Shown here: positions 43,841-55,562 of the stretch, one piece after another
Position numbering within the stretch: the first letter of the stretch is position 1
Layout of the letters: the number at the start of each line of letters is the position of its first letter
DNA from: Gracilariopsis chorda
Lineage: Eukaryota; Rhodophyta; Florideophyceae; Gracilariales; Gracilariaceae
Assembly (NCBI GenBank): GCA_003194525.1
Contig: NBIV01000017.1
Span: 248,001-312,000 of the forward strand
Length of the DNA: 64,000 nucleotides
Direction: 5' to 3'
The notes under the pieces: model-generated
The model's input: the letters and a program-made list of their open reading frames with translations, nothing else
Told to the model about the DNA's origin: nothing
The model's database searches: none
Program-made: the position numbers and the translations under genes

Positions 43841-46800
43841 GGCGTCTGAGACGCAGCGTCTGCTTTGTGGTGCTCGCTGCTCCATGACTTGGTTCTTTGT
43901 GCGCTCGGCTTTGCATTTGTAGGACCTTTCGGCGTCTCACTCCCCTGAATGCAAGGGGCTAGTGCAGAACGGACACCCAAGCCCCCCATTTGGTTGGTAA
44001 AGGCCGGCTTTGAAAGCGGCTTGGCAAGTGCGTCAGTGCGCATGGATATGCCAGGAATGTGCCAAAAGTGGAATCGATTGTTATTGACGTGGTCCTGGAG
44101 GTGGTGATGTTTGATATCGATGTGTCTATGTCTTTTCGTTGGCGCGATGTTGTTGCCAATCTTGATGGCCGATTCGTTGTCGACGTACATTGTAGGCGTG
44201 GGCAGAGATTGCACAGGAAGCTCATAAAATAGGTTTTTGATCCATAGTAGGTCTTGTGCCGTGCGTGCAGCCGACACATATTCCGCTTCACAGGTGGAGA
44301 GGGCGACGGTGGGTTGGTGTTGCAATAGCCAGTACACGGTGCTGTATCGTAGCTGGTGGGCATGGCGAGTAAGAGATTTTCGTGTGGACTTGCAGGTGGC
44401 ATAGTCTGCATCGGCGTATGTAGTGAGCGTTAATCGGTTGTGTTTGGGATAAAAAAGACCATGCTTGGGAGTACACTTAATATAATTCACTGCAGCTTTG
44501 AGTAGTTTCCAGTGTCGGTCTGTGAGTTTTTGGATGGCGCGTGTAAGTGCGGATGTTGCGAAAGAAATGTCAGGGCGTGTTGAGTCGGCTAAGTAGCGCA
44601 AGTCACCAACTGTTTCACGGTAGATGCCAGCTACTTTGTCGTTTTTGGCTTCCGTTTTTGATGGAGAATCGTATCCCATTTCCGATAAGTATGGGGTTGC
44701 TACTGGATTGGCGTCAAGTAGGCGTAGTTTTTGGCCGAGTTTTGTTGCAAATGTTGGCTATGAAGTGTGTATTCCTTGGTTTGTGCGCCTGCTGTTCCAG
44801 TTGAGATAGATTCGTGGAGATCCCAGCCACTTAACTTGATATTTTATTGATAGTATGTGGTACAGCTCGTCTGTGGCACAAGTGTGAGACGCAGCGACCA
44901 TGAAGTCATCCGTTGAAACTGCGACTAGAGCATAGTTGCCACGATGGTAAAACAGAAAAAGTGAAGGGTACGATCATGTGGGTTTTAAGCCATGACGGAT
45001 GAGGAACTTCGTTAGTGCGGCGGAATAGATGTGGCCTGCCAGGGGTGTCCCATATAGATTAGAAAGTAGCTTTCCGGCCGGCTGTGAGTGCTTGTATGTG
45101 CAGTAGAACCAGGGTGGCTGCCATATGAAAACCTCCTTGGTAGGATCGTAGCGCTCGTGAAGGTAAGCATTTTTGATGTCGAAATGATCGAGGTGCAGCC
45201 CTCGTATTGCGGCAAGGGCTAGTAAGATTCGTAGGGCTGATTTTTCCACCATATAGGATGCTGTCTTGGCCAGATTGTAGTGAATGTGCGTTTTCATTCG
45301 ATCGCCTCTGACAGAGCACCGTGCTTTGCGGTGCAGCTGCGCGGTGCGTGGGGCCATTTTGTATCTGTACGTCCAGGTGTTTGGTATGATGAGGTTACGG
45401 GGGGGGTAGGGGTTTGGAATTCCAGTCAATGGCCTTCGTTGCATCGAGGGTGTTTAATTCAGTGTCGTGTGCTTCTTGCCATTTGTGCGCGTCGGGGTAG
45501 CGGCGCGCTTGCTTGGTGGTTTTAGGTGGTTGGGTATTGGTGGTGATGGTGGTAAGAATGGTCGGTTGGTTGCGCGGTTGTTGCTGGTGGGCCCTTTTGC
45601 GTGGTGCGTATCTTGTTTGAAGAGCTCTGTATTGTGGTCGGCAGGGGTAGAGTTCCGGATGGTATGGGTGGAAATTGGCGGTGCGGGCGAGTTGTTATTT
45701 GCGTGTTCTGAGATTCAGAACCGCGATGTGCTGTTCATCCACAGCGTGCATGTATCACACTGGTTCGGCCCGTCACTGCAGTTTGGGTTTGTTGGGAAGA
45801 AGGGAAAGGATGGATCCCAGCTGCCCAAAGGGTAGGATTTTCGGTATGGAGGGAGGTTTACGGTGCCAAGCGGTGAATGGTAGTTGCTTAATTGCGGGTT
45901 GGTATGTGATGTTACACTTGAATGCGGCGTCGAGGATAGCCGGTCGCCAATAGGAATTGTCGAGTTGACTGTGATACAAGGATGCTCTGGCTGTTCCCGT
46001 TAATGTTTGATTCATCCGCTCTGCCAATGAGTACTCCTGTGGTATGTACGGTATCGTCTGTGAGAGTTGAATACCACGCTGCGTAAGGAAGTTGCTGGCG
46101 ATTTTGGATGTATACTCACCGGCGTTATCGCACAGAAATAGCTGAGGGTAGTGGCCAGTGTGATTGCGAATAGTTTCAATGTGTTTTGCGATTTCATTAA
46201 AGACTTCTTTTCTTGTTGCAAGTAGCGCAATGAAAAGGCATCACGTGGCTGCATCAATTAATTTAATCGCGTATTTGCTGTTGTGTAGTCACGTTGGAGG
46301 GTGGACGGCTCCATGCACGTCGAAGGATATTTTCTGCCCTATAATCTGTGTGTGCGCGGTCCGTTTGTGCGGTGCAGTTCGCAGTTTGGCCATGTGACAC
46401 GCACTGCAGGATATTGTTGGCCATCGTTTTGGGGAGTGTGGGCGGTAGGTTCGGTAGGAGTCGCTTCGCTGCCATGATTCTGATGATTTTGGGATGGGCA
46501 TGGCCTATTTTGAGGTTCCAGTCTTTCATAAGTTTAACGGCTTTGGATTTAAGGTTAGGTGGTGTGTAGGGTGGGATGTTGTGCAAGTGGGGTTCGGGTG
46601 CCACTGGGGTGCGCGGTGTGTGAAGTGGGATGGATGTCATTTGGACGTGGGGCGTGGTTTCGGCTGATGTCTTTTGGTGTGTATTGGGCTTGGGTTGTGG
46701 TGGGGTTAGTATGTGGGGTCGGGCAAAAGTTCGGATGCCGTGAGCAGTGTAGCGTGCTGTTATTGCAGCTGTGCATGGCGTGGGTGCCATGTTGAGGGCA

Positions 46801-48259
46801 TATGTACCATTTGAATGTGTGGCAAACGCAACTACGCGGTTATGGTGTCTTCGATCATGCACAAAAGCATAATTGGTATAAAATGAGACTTTGCCGTATG
46901 TGCGTGCTAAATCATGCACGGATACGAGGTTTGATCGGAGTGAAAGAGGGTAGAGAACTTCCCAAATTTGTAGTTGTCTAGGTCTCGTGTTGATCGTTAT
47001 CTGTCCACCGTGTGTGACTGTGTGATATCGTCCGTCCGCAGTACGTGTGGTTAGGGGGTTTGCGAGTGGCGTCAGGCCACGCTTGTTAGTTATGTAGTTG
47101 GGGTTGGTGGCGGAATCAAGTGTGTATGGCTTACCGTCTCGCATGTTGTCCGGTGGGGTTTGAATGGCTTGTTCAATGGTTGTGAGGGGCAGTGCAAGTT
47201 CTTCAATTTACGAGTTGAGGTCGTTGGTCATCTGCACTGCTCGGGCTTGCATTCGTGGTTGATTAGCCAGAAGGCGGTGGACACGGCACTCGGAGGTGGT
47301 GTGGGTTCTCGATGCGTGGATGGTGCACCACGGTCCTCGCCATCCTGCGGGTTTTGGGCAACGCTGTTCGATTGGTTCACGTGGCGTGAAGGGCCATGCG
47401 CGATGGGTGCAGGATGTTTCGGGCCATGTTTGTCTTACAGGTGGTTGTAGTGGGTGCGTAGTTGACCTACTGTTGTAAGAGTCTTCTTGCTGAAGTAATG
47501 CTTGCTGGATTTGGTTGGAGAATGACTGTATGCTGGCTAGAGGATTGCCGGTTAATAGAATTGCCAGTGTGGTGAAGGAAGGGGGAAGAAGTAGCCCTTG
47601 AAGTATGAAATTGACTTTGGTTACTTCATGTAGAATATTAGGATAACTCGAATTGCTCATCTTAGTTCTGATGGTTTTTGGTTGCTCTATATATTTTTCA
47701 AGATCGGTTCCCGGCAGAAAAGAGGATGCTTTGTTCTTTGGCTTCTAAGAAGTTGCGATTTTGGCGATTGTCGTTTCTGATGTGTGACTTGATGAGTTGG
47801 GAGATCTTGAACGGAAAATTTTCGACAAATTCGCCTGTTAGTTTGGTCGCTATAGTCTCTAGAATGCTTTTCATGATAAGCAATTTTATTTTGTTGATTT
47901 TAGTGTTTTGAAGTACTTACCGAGTTGGATGAAAAGCAGGGGGGGGACAAAATCAGTGGTGAGAAGATTGGATTCTTTGAAAAGGGACGCGTTAATGGTC
48001 AGCGCAGATTTCCAAAATTGGAAGTTGTTCTAAGACATTGTCAAAGTAGGATGATCGTTGGAATTGATGAGTTTGCGTTTGGTTGAGTCGACGGAATTAT
48101 AATTGTGTGTTGTGTGCATGCGTGTGTTTTTTTAGAAGATTCTGGATTTATTCGTGCTTGTCTTGTAGTTCAGCTCGTCGATGTTGGCGGATAGAGCAAG
48201 CTGTGGGAGGTGGGGCTTCAATGATGGGGTTTGTTCAGATATGCAGAGGGACCATAACC

Positions 48260-48381
48260 TGAGACAGAACGTGCTTCCCTGGCCGCCATGCTTCACGTGC
48301 GTCGGTGGCCGTGGTGCCTTTTATTTGGAATTGCGGCCGTGCTTGCCGCCTGTGCACTGTAGGCCGCTACTCGGCGCCTCA
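48260..48381 (-). repeat. 5' LTR of copia fossil 2
   Basis: The plus strand reads TGAGACAGAACG...CGGCGCCTCA, so the minus strand runs TGAGGCGCC...TCTCA. TATGC follows at 48382-48386. Confidence 0.85.
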
Positions 48382-48537
48382 TATGCAACGTACAACCCTT
48401 AAGATGATTTTCAGTTTCAGTGGTTTTTTCACTTACAGCAGTAAAACTTTTCAGGAACTCGTAACGCGATTTTGTCTGCGCACGTATTGAAGCCATTGCT
48501 CAAGAATAAATACACAACATGATTGCTCGAAAAATAT

Positions 48538-48920
48538 AAAAAATGCAAAACGATTATGAATCCAGATTGCCGTTTTAATGCGGTGCGTGTTTTTCTCGCA
48601 TCGTAGTTTGTGCAAACGAGATAGTACGGCTCGCGAGATTATGAGTATAACGTTGAAAATGTTAGCTACGGACTGTTTGGGGCCCAACTTTCTCTTTGCT
48701 ACGCAATGATGCTCTTCTCTATAGAGAAACTTCTGATACCCAAAACTGCTATGCTTTCCCTTTGAGCTGTAGGAGCTGCATTGGTAGCATTATATGTATT
48801 GCGGAGATGCACGCAGCGCTGGCAGCGTGCGCCGGCGTAAGCGGTGCACAGTCACCCAAAGCAGCCTAAAAAACATTTTAAAATGAATATTCTTGGGTTA
48901 TCTTCTTTTGCAAATAGCAA
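48538..48920 (-). repeat. Dispersed LTR-like repeat, copy B
   Basis: Partner of 13540-13940. It lies directly upstream of the minus-strand frame that starts at 48496, where a 5' LTR would be expected. Confidence 0.6.
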
Positions 48921-50623
48921 TCGACAGGTATCAACGGTTGTGGATTGAACATCTGATATTGCCTGGTTCATCGTCATCTACACGTTGGCAAAAGGTTCTA
49001 TCTTCTTACAACAATGGAAGTCACAACTCTGCCTGGAGCGTTCCGTAGCTGCTGAAGATTAGGGCGGTTACATAAGGATACTACGCAACATTTAGGCTAC
49101 TGATATAGAAAAAGGTCTAGTTAATTTGGATACGTAGATTGTATGACAACGAAGAACATAAATGAAAAGTATTGTAAATAAACTCTATCGGAAATGAGAA
49201 AACTAGTTACAAACCGGCGTACACAATTATAGATAAAAACCTCACTCCAATAAAGATGGTCTATGTAACACCTCTTGTTTCGGACGAAACAAGAAGTCCG
49301 AACCAAGTTGCGACTTCCCAAGCCCATTGTTCTTCGCGAGCTCTGGCAGAACCCTGTACCAAGGTCCAACAGCCACTTGCAGTGTGTCCAAATCAAAATT
49401 TTGACCGTAGCCTATATGTTACATTAGTATTTTAATACGAAAGTACATCTACTGAATTCGCTACATCTGAGCTCAATAGAATACGTACAGAACACGTATG
49501 AATTGCTTTCCTTAAAGTTACTTTTACGTCTTCTCTTACTTCCGCCGTCAGGAAGTTGTACGATACGTTATAGCACAACGGCACCTAACAGAGGCGTTTG
49601 GTTATCTACTGCATTGTTATGACAGCTCGTAAGATGGGTGTTTGAAGGGAGACACGGCACGGTAGAAGCCTGTGCTGCGCTGCACGGTAAGGTAGAGCCT
49701 GTGGTGTTGAGGCGCAGAAGGCCTCAATGCTGGCACCTCGATAAGACTGAGCTGCTGTATTGAGGTGATCTCTGCTGCATACTGGCCGTGCTGTTGCGGC
49801 GTACAGGTAGTGCAGTCGTTCGAGTGATAGCCGGGATCGACGGAGGGCGGTGGGAGCGCGAGAGTCGGCAAGCAACAAGAGCGCCGACTTGGTTGTCAGT
49901 TGTGTGCGCTACGCAGGAGACTGCAACGGAACTTCCAAGTCAGCAGGTGCCAATGCGATCGACCAGAGGTCCAGTGCGCTGTCTGCAGTGCAGAACTGAA
50001 GATTAATCATCGGGTACGAAACAGGGCGATGACGCTGCGTCAAAGCGTTGACGGTTGCGGCGCTGAGGAGGGGAGCGTTTCGGCGTGTGTACATGTGTGC
50101 AGCGTGTGCGAGCTGTGCGAGCAAATCAGCACGCAGAGCAGCGCCCCGTGGGACACGCTTCAATCAATGCAATGGCAGTGCCGAGCGCGGCGTCGCGGAT
50201 CAACACGCGCCGACTGTCACCTGCACACTCTACGCGCGCGGAACAGTGGTGTGCAGCAGCGCATTTGCACGGCGCGGAGCGCGCCGCTTACATGCGTGTC
50301 TCGCCCCCACCCGCACTCTCAGCCCGCTCTCAGCAACGGCGCGCCCGCTCGGCTGAGGCAGCGCTCGCGAGGAGAACGTCTCTGCCGACGCTGATGCGCA
50401 TTTCCGCGCAGACATCTCGTTGCCGCCGCTCCGCTGCGCCACCGCATTGGCTGAGAATGCGCCACCCCCCCACAGAGTCGTATCGTCACGCCCAGCTGCC
50501 AGCCTCAACCGCTTCGTCACTCTGCTTTGCCAACAAAAAACAAAAAGACTCCCTCCGTCCTTTTCTGCACCCCACCCTCCCACTCTCTTCCCCCCCCCCC
50601 CCCGGCTGCAACCCCCTCCCGTC
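48921..50623. other. Transition from repeat block to gene island; no confident gene
   Basis: 48921-49600 is AT-rich with no gene seen. 49600-50400 becomes GC-rich, and both strands have overlapping open frames of 60-160 codons (for example minus 49606-49878 and plus 49900-50394), as expected by chance at this composition. None has a domain. An inverted CCAAT (ATTGG, about 50445) and a 14-base C run (about 50590-50603) precede the next gene. Confidence 0.4.
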
Positions 50624-51709
50624 ATGGCTGTCCTCACCAACTCTAACCCCTTCCACCCCCCTGCTCTCATTCTGCGCTTTGGCCTCTTACTCCTCATCTT
50701 CTTTCTCGGATACACTTTCGGCAAGTACACAGACCATCTGTACGCCTGTCTCAGACCGCTACGCACCCCGCTTCGAATCGACGCCCAGCGATACTCCGCC
50801 CACCCCCCTCAACATGAACCACGCAACCTTTCCTCCCCCCAGCGCGAGATCTTCCTCACACCCAGTGCAGTACGCATCGAGGGCATTGGAGCCGTTCTAT
50901 CAGGCCTCAAGCCCATTCTCATGCTGGCCAACTACACAAACGCAAAGATCACCATGCACGACAACTTCACGGGACACGGATACAACATGACCGAATATCT
51001 CCGTCTGGAAAAGCCTTTCGAACCTCACCAGCGCATTCCTTGCAAACTTAACCTCAACCTGCGCAAGTTCCTGGTAAACGTCGTCGAACACTGTCACAAC
51101 TTTCGCCCTGAGCACCTCAAACCGCTACGACTCTTTGAACGTTGCAACTCCATAAGCGTCAACAAGTACATTGCTCACCCCCGCATGTGCGTCAAACATA
51201 CTCAAGACCTTGCCAGAGACTTCACCAAATTCCAGCTGCGCTCAAACGTGCGAAAAGACAATCTTTGTGTGCTGCGTCGCGGAGGTGACATTGAAGACAT
51301 CATTCGAAGCGGTCAGGGAAACATGCATGCCATTGATGAACAACTCACTATACCCATCTTACGGAAGGCTGCTGGAAGGGGGCGCCGCATCGTACTGGCC
51401 ACTGAGACACGCTATGAACAAGAAGTTAGCGACTTGTATCGTCCGCATATCTTCAGTAACAACGAGAGTTTACCGGTGGTGGTGTCGCTCTTGGAAACAT
51501 GTCGCTGCCTGTTTGTGTCAAGCGGCAGTGCTTTTGCCGCCGCTATGATGCAGCTTGCACGCCCAACGTACCTGGTGTACACCAGTAGTCGGCCGGGTTT
51601 CTCTTTTGACGCACAGTGGTATCATTTTGACGAATACGGTGAGCAAGCTATTGACGTCACGTCAGGCAAAGACTATGTCGTGGAACGATGTGCCCCACAA
51701 CAGTTATAA
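50624..51709 (+). CDS. Type II membrane protein, fucosyltransferase-like
   Basis: 361 residues from ATG 50624 (GTCATGG context). Residues about 13-33 form a single hydrophobic anchor (LILRFGLLLLIFFLGYTFG) after a short cytosolic end, the layout of a Golgi glycosyltransferase. Two segments resemble inverting GT-B enzymes of the O-/alpha-fucosyltransferase type: CVLRRGGDIED (residues 215-225), comparable to their HxRRGD-like loop, and FVSSGSAFAAAMMQLA (about 297-312), comparable to the donor-binding Ser-rich loop. Possible N-glycosylation sites are NYT and NMT (about 103 and 121) and NES. The frame is open far upstream of the chosen start, but that part is low-complexity. Family placement rests on motif resemblance only. 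A small membrane-protein gene follows 274 bp downstream on the same strand. Confidence 0.7.
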   Translation: MAVLTNSNPFHPPALILRFGLLLLIFFLGYTFGKYTDHLYACLRPLRTPLRIDAQRYSAHPPQHEPRNLSSPQREIFLTPSAVRIEGIGAVLSGLKPILMLANYTNAKITMHDNFTGHGYNMTEYLRLEKPFEPHQRIPCKLNLNLRKFLVNVVEHCHNFRPEHLKPLRLFERCNSISVNKYIAHPRMCVKHTQDLARDFTKFQLRSNVRKDNLCVLRRGGDIEDIIRSGQGNMHAIDEQLTIPILRKAAGRGRRIVLATETRYEQEVSDLYRPHIFSNNESLPVVVSLLETCRCLFVSSGSAFAAAMMQLARPTYLVYTSSRPGFSFDAQWYHFDEYGEQAIDVTSGKDYVVERCAPQQL

Positions 51710-51983
51710 CAGTTCGTTTTGAGACCTTTTTAAGTGTATTTTCACCTATTGCTTGTCCACTGAAATGTCATATGAGATATTGACACCCTGCCGAACACAA
51801 AACGAACTAACTTTTTTCTTTTGTCTTGTTTAGAATAGCGAGCAAGCCCCCTGGGACAATCACACTGCGGTTCCTCACCTAGATGTACGATAGATTTTTT
51901 TTTACCTCTGCTTTCACACGGTTGCTGTGTGTACAAGATTCAAATAACTAAAACCAACACAATCCTTCTGGCCCCGATCAACC

Positions 51984-52376
51984 ATGCTTGCCGTACCTGT
52001 GCGAGACGTCGCTTTACTCTTCATGCGTAAGCGTGTGAGCATTCTTGCGACCGATGCCGGTGGTGGTAAGGTTCATAGCCGCATTTTGGAGCGAATACAC
52101 CATTTTGTCGGCAGTCCCATTTTCGAAACTCAGAGCGCCTACACCTTCGTCGCGTTTGCAGTCCATCTGTGGCTCTTTTACAAGGAAGTAATTCCACGTT
52201 ACTTTCCAGTATCTCGCACAGATCTCAGGACTGTGACATTTTGTATGCGCATCGTTTTTAGTGGTGGGATGTGTCTCTTTGTACTGTACACCTGTTCGGC
52301 GTCATACCTGTCAATGCTTTGTCCGCCTCCAGCGTTCAGTGCCTGCGACAGAATAGGTGCACTGAAGGATGGATGA
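51984..52376 (+). CDS. Small two-helix membrane protein, unknown
   Basis: 130 residues from ATG 51984. Two hydrophobic segments are visible, about residues 51-69 (AYTFVAFAVHLWLFYKEVI) and 84-112 (VTFCMRIVFSGGMCLFVLYT...), with basic residues between them (PRYFPVSRTDLR). I recognise no family. It is tandem with the preceding glycosyltransferase-like gene, but the spacing is too wide to imply joint expression. The single clean frame and hydrophobic pattern favour a real gene. Confidence 0.45.
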   Translation: MLAVPVRDVALLFMRKRVSILATDAGGGKVHSRILERIHHFVGSPIFETQSAYTFVAFAVHLWLFYKEVIPRYFPVSRTDLRTVTFCMRIVFSGGMCLFVLYTCSASYLSMLCPPPAFSACDRIGALKDG

Positions 52377-55300
52377 GTGCCGAAGGCCGCCCTTTCCAGT
52401 AACAGGTAAGGGTGAACATACTGCACCACGATTTTTCAGGCGCATCTGCCAAAAAAAAAGACCTCGTTGCGGACAAGTCATGCACGCTTTCGACACCAAC
52501 ATAGTATCAAGTTATTTCCTTTCTGCCATTCGCCCTCATTCGCCTCCTCTCTGAGAGTCTGCCATTACTTTGGACACGTTCGACAGTGGAACAACAGTTC
52601 CTCACAGGTTTTGCACTTCACAATTTGTTCAGTAACTGTACAGCACTACTAGCTAGTAAGGGCTAGAGAAGTAGAAACCCATTGATTTCGACGATTGTCT
52701 GACGCACAATGCTGCGGTAAGTGCAGGAGATATGCGACAGCTTGTCGGCCACAGAGGTCGAGTTGTCGGTGGCCGGTATTCAGAGTTCTTGATGGCTTAT
52801 ATTGTGCGTCTCGCAGCTCCAGTTATGTTCATAGAGTCTTGTTTTGGTAAAGAATGGTGACCAGAGTTCATGTAATACCAGTATTAGTTTCATACGAAGC
52901 ATTTGCTTTCTCGGGCAGAGACATATTCCTATTTGCCTCACGGGATAACACATCGTTTCCAAAGGAGATATTTGTCAGTCAAGCCAGCTTTTACGGAAAC
53001 CAAGAATAAACGTGTTCTCTGTTGACAAAACGAAACTCGAGATCAAATGTGCACATGTGGTCTTCCCCTTTCCATTGTACTTTCGTTCATTTTCAAAATA
53101 AAAAAATGCTGCGAACATTCCATACCGCAAAATTTCCACTATAGAATCCACCCACTCTTGCCGTTTTAACAACCACATAAAAAAGTTACATTATTGTTAC
53201 CTTCAATGATCGTTCTGCGCAAATGATTCGTTTTTAGCTTTATCGTACTCGAGACTGTTAAACACAAGCTGCAGTGATTAATGAGCCCTCTCGCGTGCAT
53301 CCACATGCTGTTTTTCCATCAGTGGCGGTGTTCATTTGTATTATTCGTTTCGGCTTGGAACGCGGCAAAAGAACTCCATAGAGACACCTCGCACTTTAAA
53401 TAACTTATAAGCGAGTATGGGGCCTGTGAAATTCGTTGATATATGGTTCTAGATTCACCTAGTGAGAACAAATCACCGGTTAGGAATATTCTTAGACAGA
53501 GCATTCTTCCTTGGCATGGCTCCTCGATTGGGTAAATGACGGGGTCCGAGTACTCGAGAGCGTCAGCAACCGAGACCAACAATTCTGCTCTTTTGAAATG
53601 AATCACTCCATTCTATTCCACTACCTGTCATGAAAAGTTTGCAAGTATTCCAATTCCTTTGAGCTGCGAAGAGATTTGTGCTTGATATCTCCAGTGCCAT
53701 TCAGTATTGTAATAGTTAGCAGATTTCATCTTTGGATTCTTTGGTCTTAGGGATCATCTTGCTGATTCTTGGAGACTCAAATCATGCATTGTTATACCCT
53801 TGTATAAAAATATACTCCAAACGGGGGTATTGGGGGCTCTGAAGGTATTTAGAAACCCCCACTTTCTTAACGCCTAATGAGCATTACCTGGGTTCAAGAC
53901 CTCGCGAGAACCAAGAAAAGCACACGTTTCAAAAAGCGTCGCAGAGTAACTTTAATCCGTTGTCGTAGATACTCTTTATACTCTCTAAACCCATTAAATC
54001 AATCCGTGTAGTTCTAAACGCTTTGACATCTTAAAACCAACACATGAAGTGCATAGTTCCCAAAAATCGTGCATTGTACTTTTGTATATGTTTCTCAGTG
54101 GCAGTGTAGTGAGATATTTTTGGACGAAGACGAACTTTCTATAGAATACACAAACTTCTTCGACCTTCAACACCCATCAGACTCTCACTAGAATTCGAAA
54201 AGTGTTGACTCTATCGTCTTATTCAAAAGCATGAGGCAAAAGTGGAGTAAGGATTCAGTGGTAGCAAACACATCGCCAGCAGGATGACGAGGCTTAGCCT
54301 TCACTGCCTTGTCATCATAGCACATGAATCCATGACAAGCGATATCTATCAGCATAGCAGAAATGGTCAGACAACAATCTCTCTTCTTCAACAGAGCATT
54401 ACTGGGTGTGAAGTTTCATCGCTGGGTGAGTCGATACGTTAAACACAACCGCTTGCAAAACGGTCATGTCACTTTCCATTCACCTTTCACGGTCTCTGAC
54501 AGGTACTTAATATGTGAAAACAGCGCTTCTCTACCAGTGTAGTGTCTTCGAGCTGCAGTTCGCAGACACTGCAACACTGCAACTAGCCCGTAGAGTCAAA
54601 TATAGGTCAAATATCGAAATCAGTGACTATGTGACTGTCTCAATGCGGTGCTCCGCAAAGTTAATCATGTTCTCGATTTAGGGTTTTGCAACGCAGTTTC
54701 TAGTGTCAAATGGGTTTGACAGTATTGATCCTTGTTTACCGTGTACGAAGTCCAATTTACTCTCATGCGTGTGCTCCTGGAGCACACGCACTATGTTCAT
54801 AACATGATACACATTACATGTAATATACTGATAGCCCGAAACTTTCATGGACTCGAAGGACAGATCACACTTGTATATTTCGAAAATATTGGAAAGAAGA
54901 ATGTAAAGATTGTTAGACGTGTGTGGGGCTACAAGGAATCCTAACAATCTGTGTAACATCGAGTTGGAGGTGTTTACCAGACTCGATCGAGTACTCGATA
55001 CTGAAGACTTTAAGAGTCCTCTCAGTCCTAATAACGGCATGTAAATTATCGACAATATCGCCACATCCCTAAATAGAAGTTGAAGATACGACATTCAGCA
55101 TTTCTGCTAAGAACTGAGAGTACTGCTGTCGCTCATGAGCTTGAAGAGCCGATGATGTGTTAGCCGGGGGGCGGGGGGAAGGTCGAAGGGCTGAGCCACG
55201 GTTTATTGTGGTCACTTTCTCATTTCTTGGACAACACACTACAGATAATGAAGTTCAATGGCTCTCTTCTCAGCAGGCCATTACTTAACCAGCAATTGTC

Positions 55301-55562
55301 GAAATTAGTTTATATTAACAAACTATGAAGAGCATGTCGTTAAAGCTCAAAATTAGATCTACTATCAAAAAACTTGGTAGGGAGGGAGCTATCTTCACCT
55401 TCCGTTGCCTTCACAAAGCATATTCTCGTATAGTTAAACCCAATGGATCAGATTCAAAGATTATGCACCAGCAGACTGCTTCGAAACTACTTCACGCTGG
55501 CATTCGAATCTGTATTCAAGGTATTACAACACAGAGCGCTTTGACTGCGAAAAATGAAGCAC
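52377..55562. other. Gene-poor spacer
   Basis: No domain-bearing frame was found over 3.2 kb. A plus-strand frame 55325-55639 (104 codons, Lys-rich start) overlaps the 3' end of the next gene on the opposite strand. It has no recognised domain and is not called. A minus-strand frame 54678-55094 is also unsupported. Confidence 0.45.

Larger units (their letters stand above)
43719..48381 (-). mobile_element. Ty1/copia fossil with short LTRs
   Basis: A 4663-bp element with LTRs of about 122 bp (43719-43840 and 48260-48381), TG...CA ends on the minus strand and a 5-bp target duplication TATGC (43714-43718 and 48382-48386). Minus-strand parts: gag (about 47200-47660), protease and pre-integrase (about 46260-47140), integrase (about 45770-46260, AERMNQTL motif), RT (about 44900-45450) and RNase H (about 43850-44680, CEAEYVSAA and YVDNESAI motifs). 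LTR copies differ at roughly 8% of sites, so intermediate age. Broken, with about six to ten breaks. It is inserted in the older LTR-type fossil. Confidence 0.88.
40443..48920 (-). mobile_element. LTR-type fossil split by a copia insertion
   Basis: Read on the minus strand: an LTR-like repeat (48538-48920), a reading frame starting at 48496 that is cut by the copia element at 48381/43719, further coding-like sequence (about 42880-43718), a gag-like region (about 41570-42310), a Cys/His-containing stretch (about 41284-41625), and at 40443-40715 a segment with an LVMDVLERESL-type motif typical of protease/pre-integrase regions of the copia clade at 13540-16045. The shared LTR-like repeat supports that link. 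About ten breaks. Old. The left end and second LTR were not found. Grouping these pieces as one element is inference. Confidence 0.45.

Noticed and set aside
49900-50990. Long plus-strand frames before the glycosyltransferase-like gene
   Set aside because: They are low-complexity, overlap each other and the true gene, and reflect the GC-rich composition.
53888-53910. GGTTCAAGACC, a perfect match to the tRNA B-box consensus
   Set aside because: The flanking bases do not form a T stem, and no acceptor, D or anticodon arm can be drawn around it.
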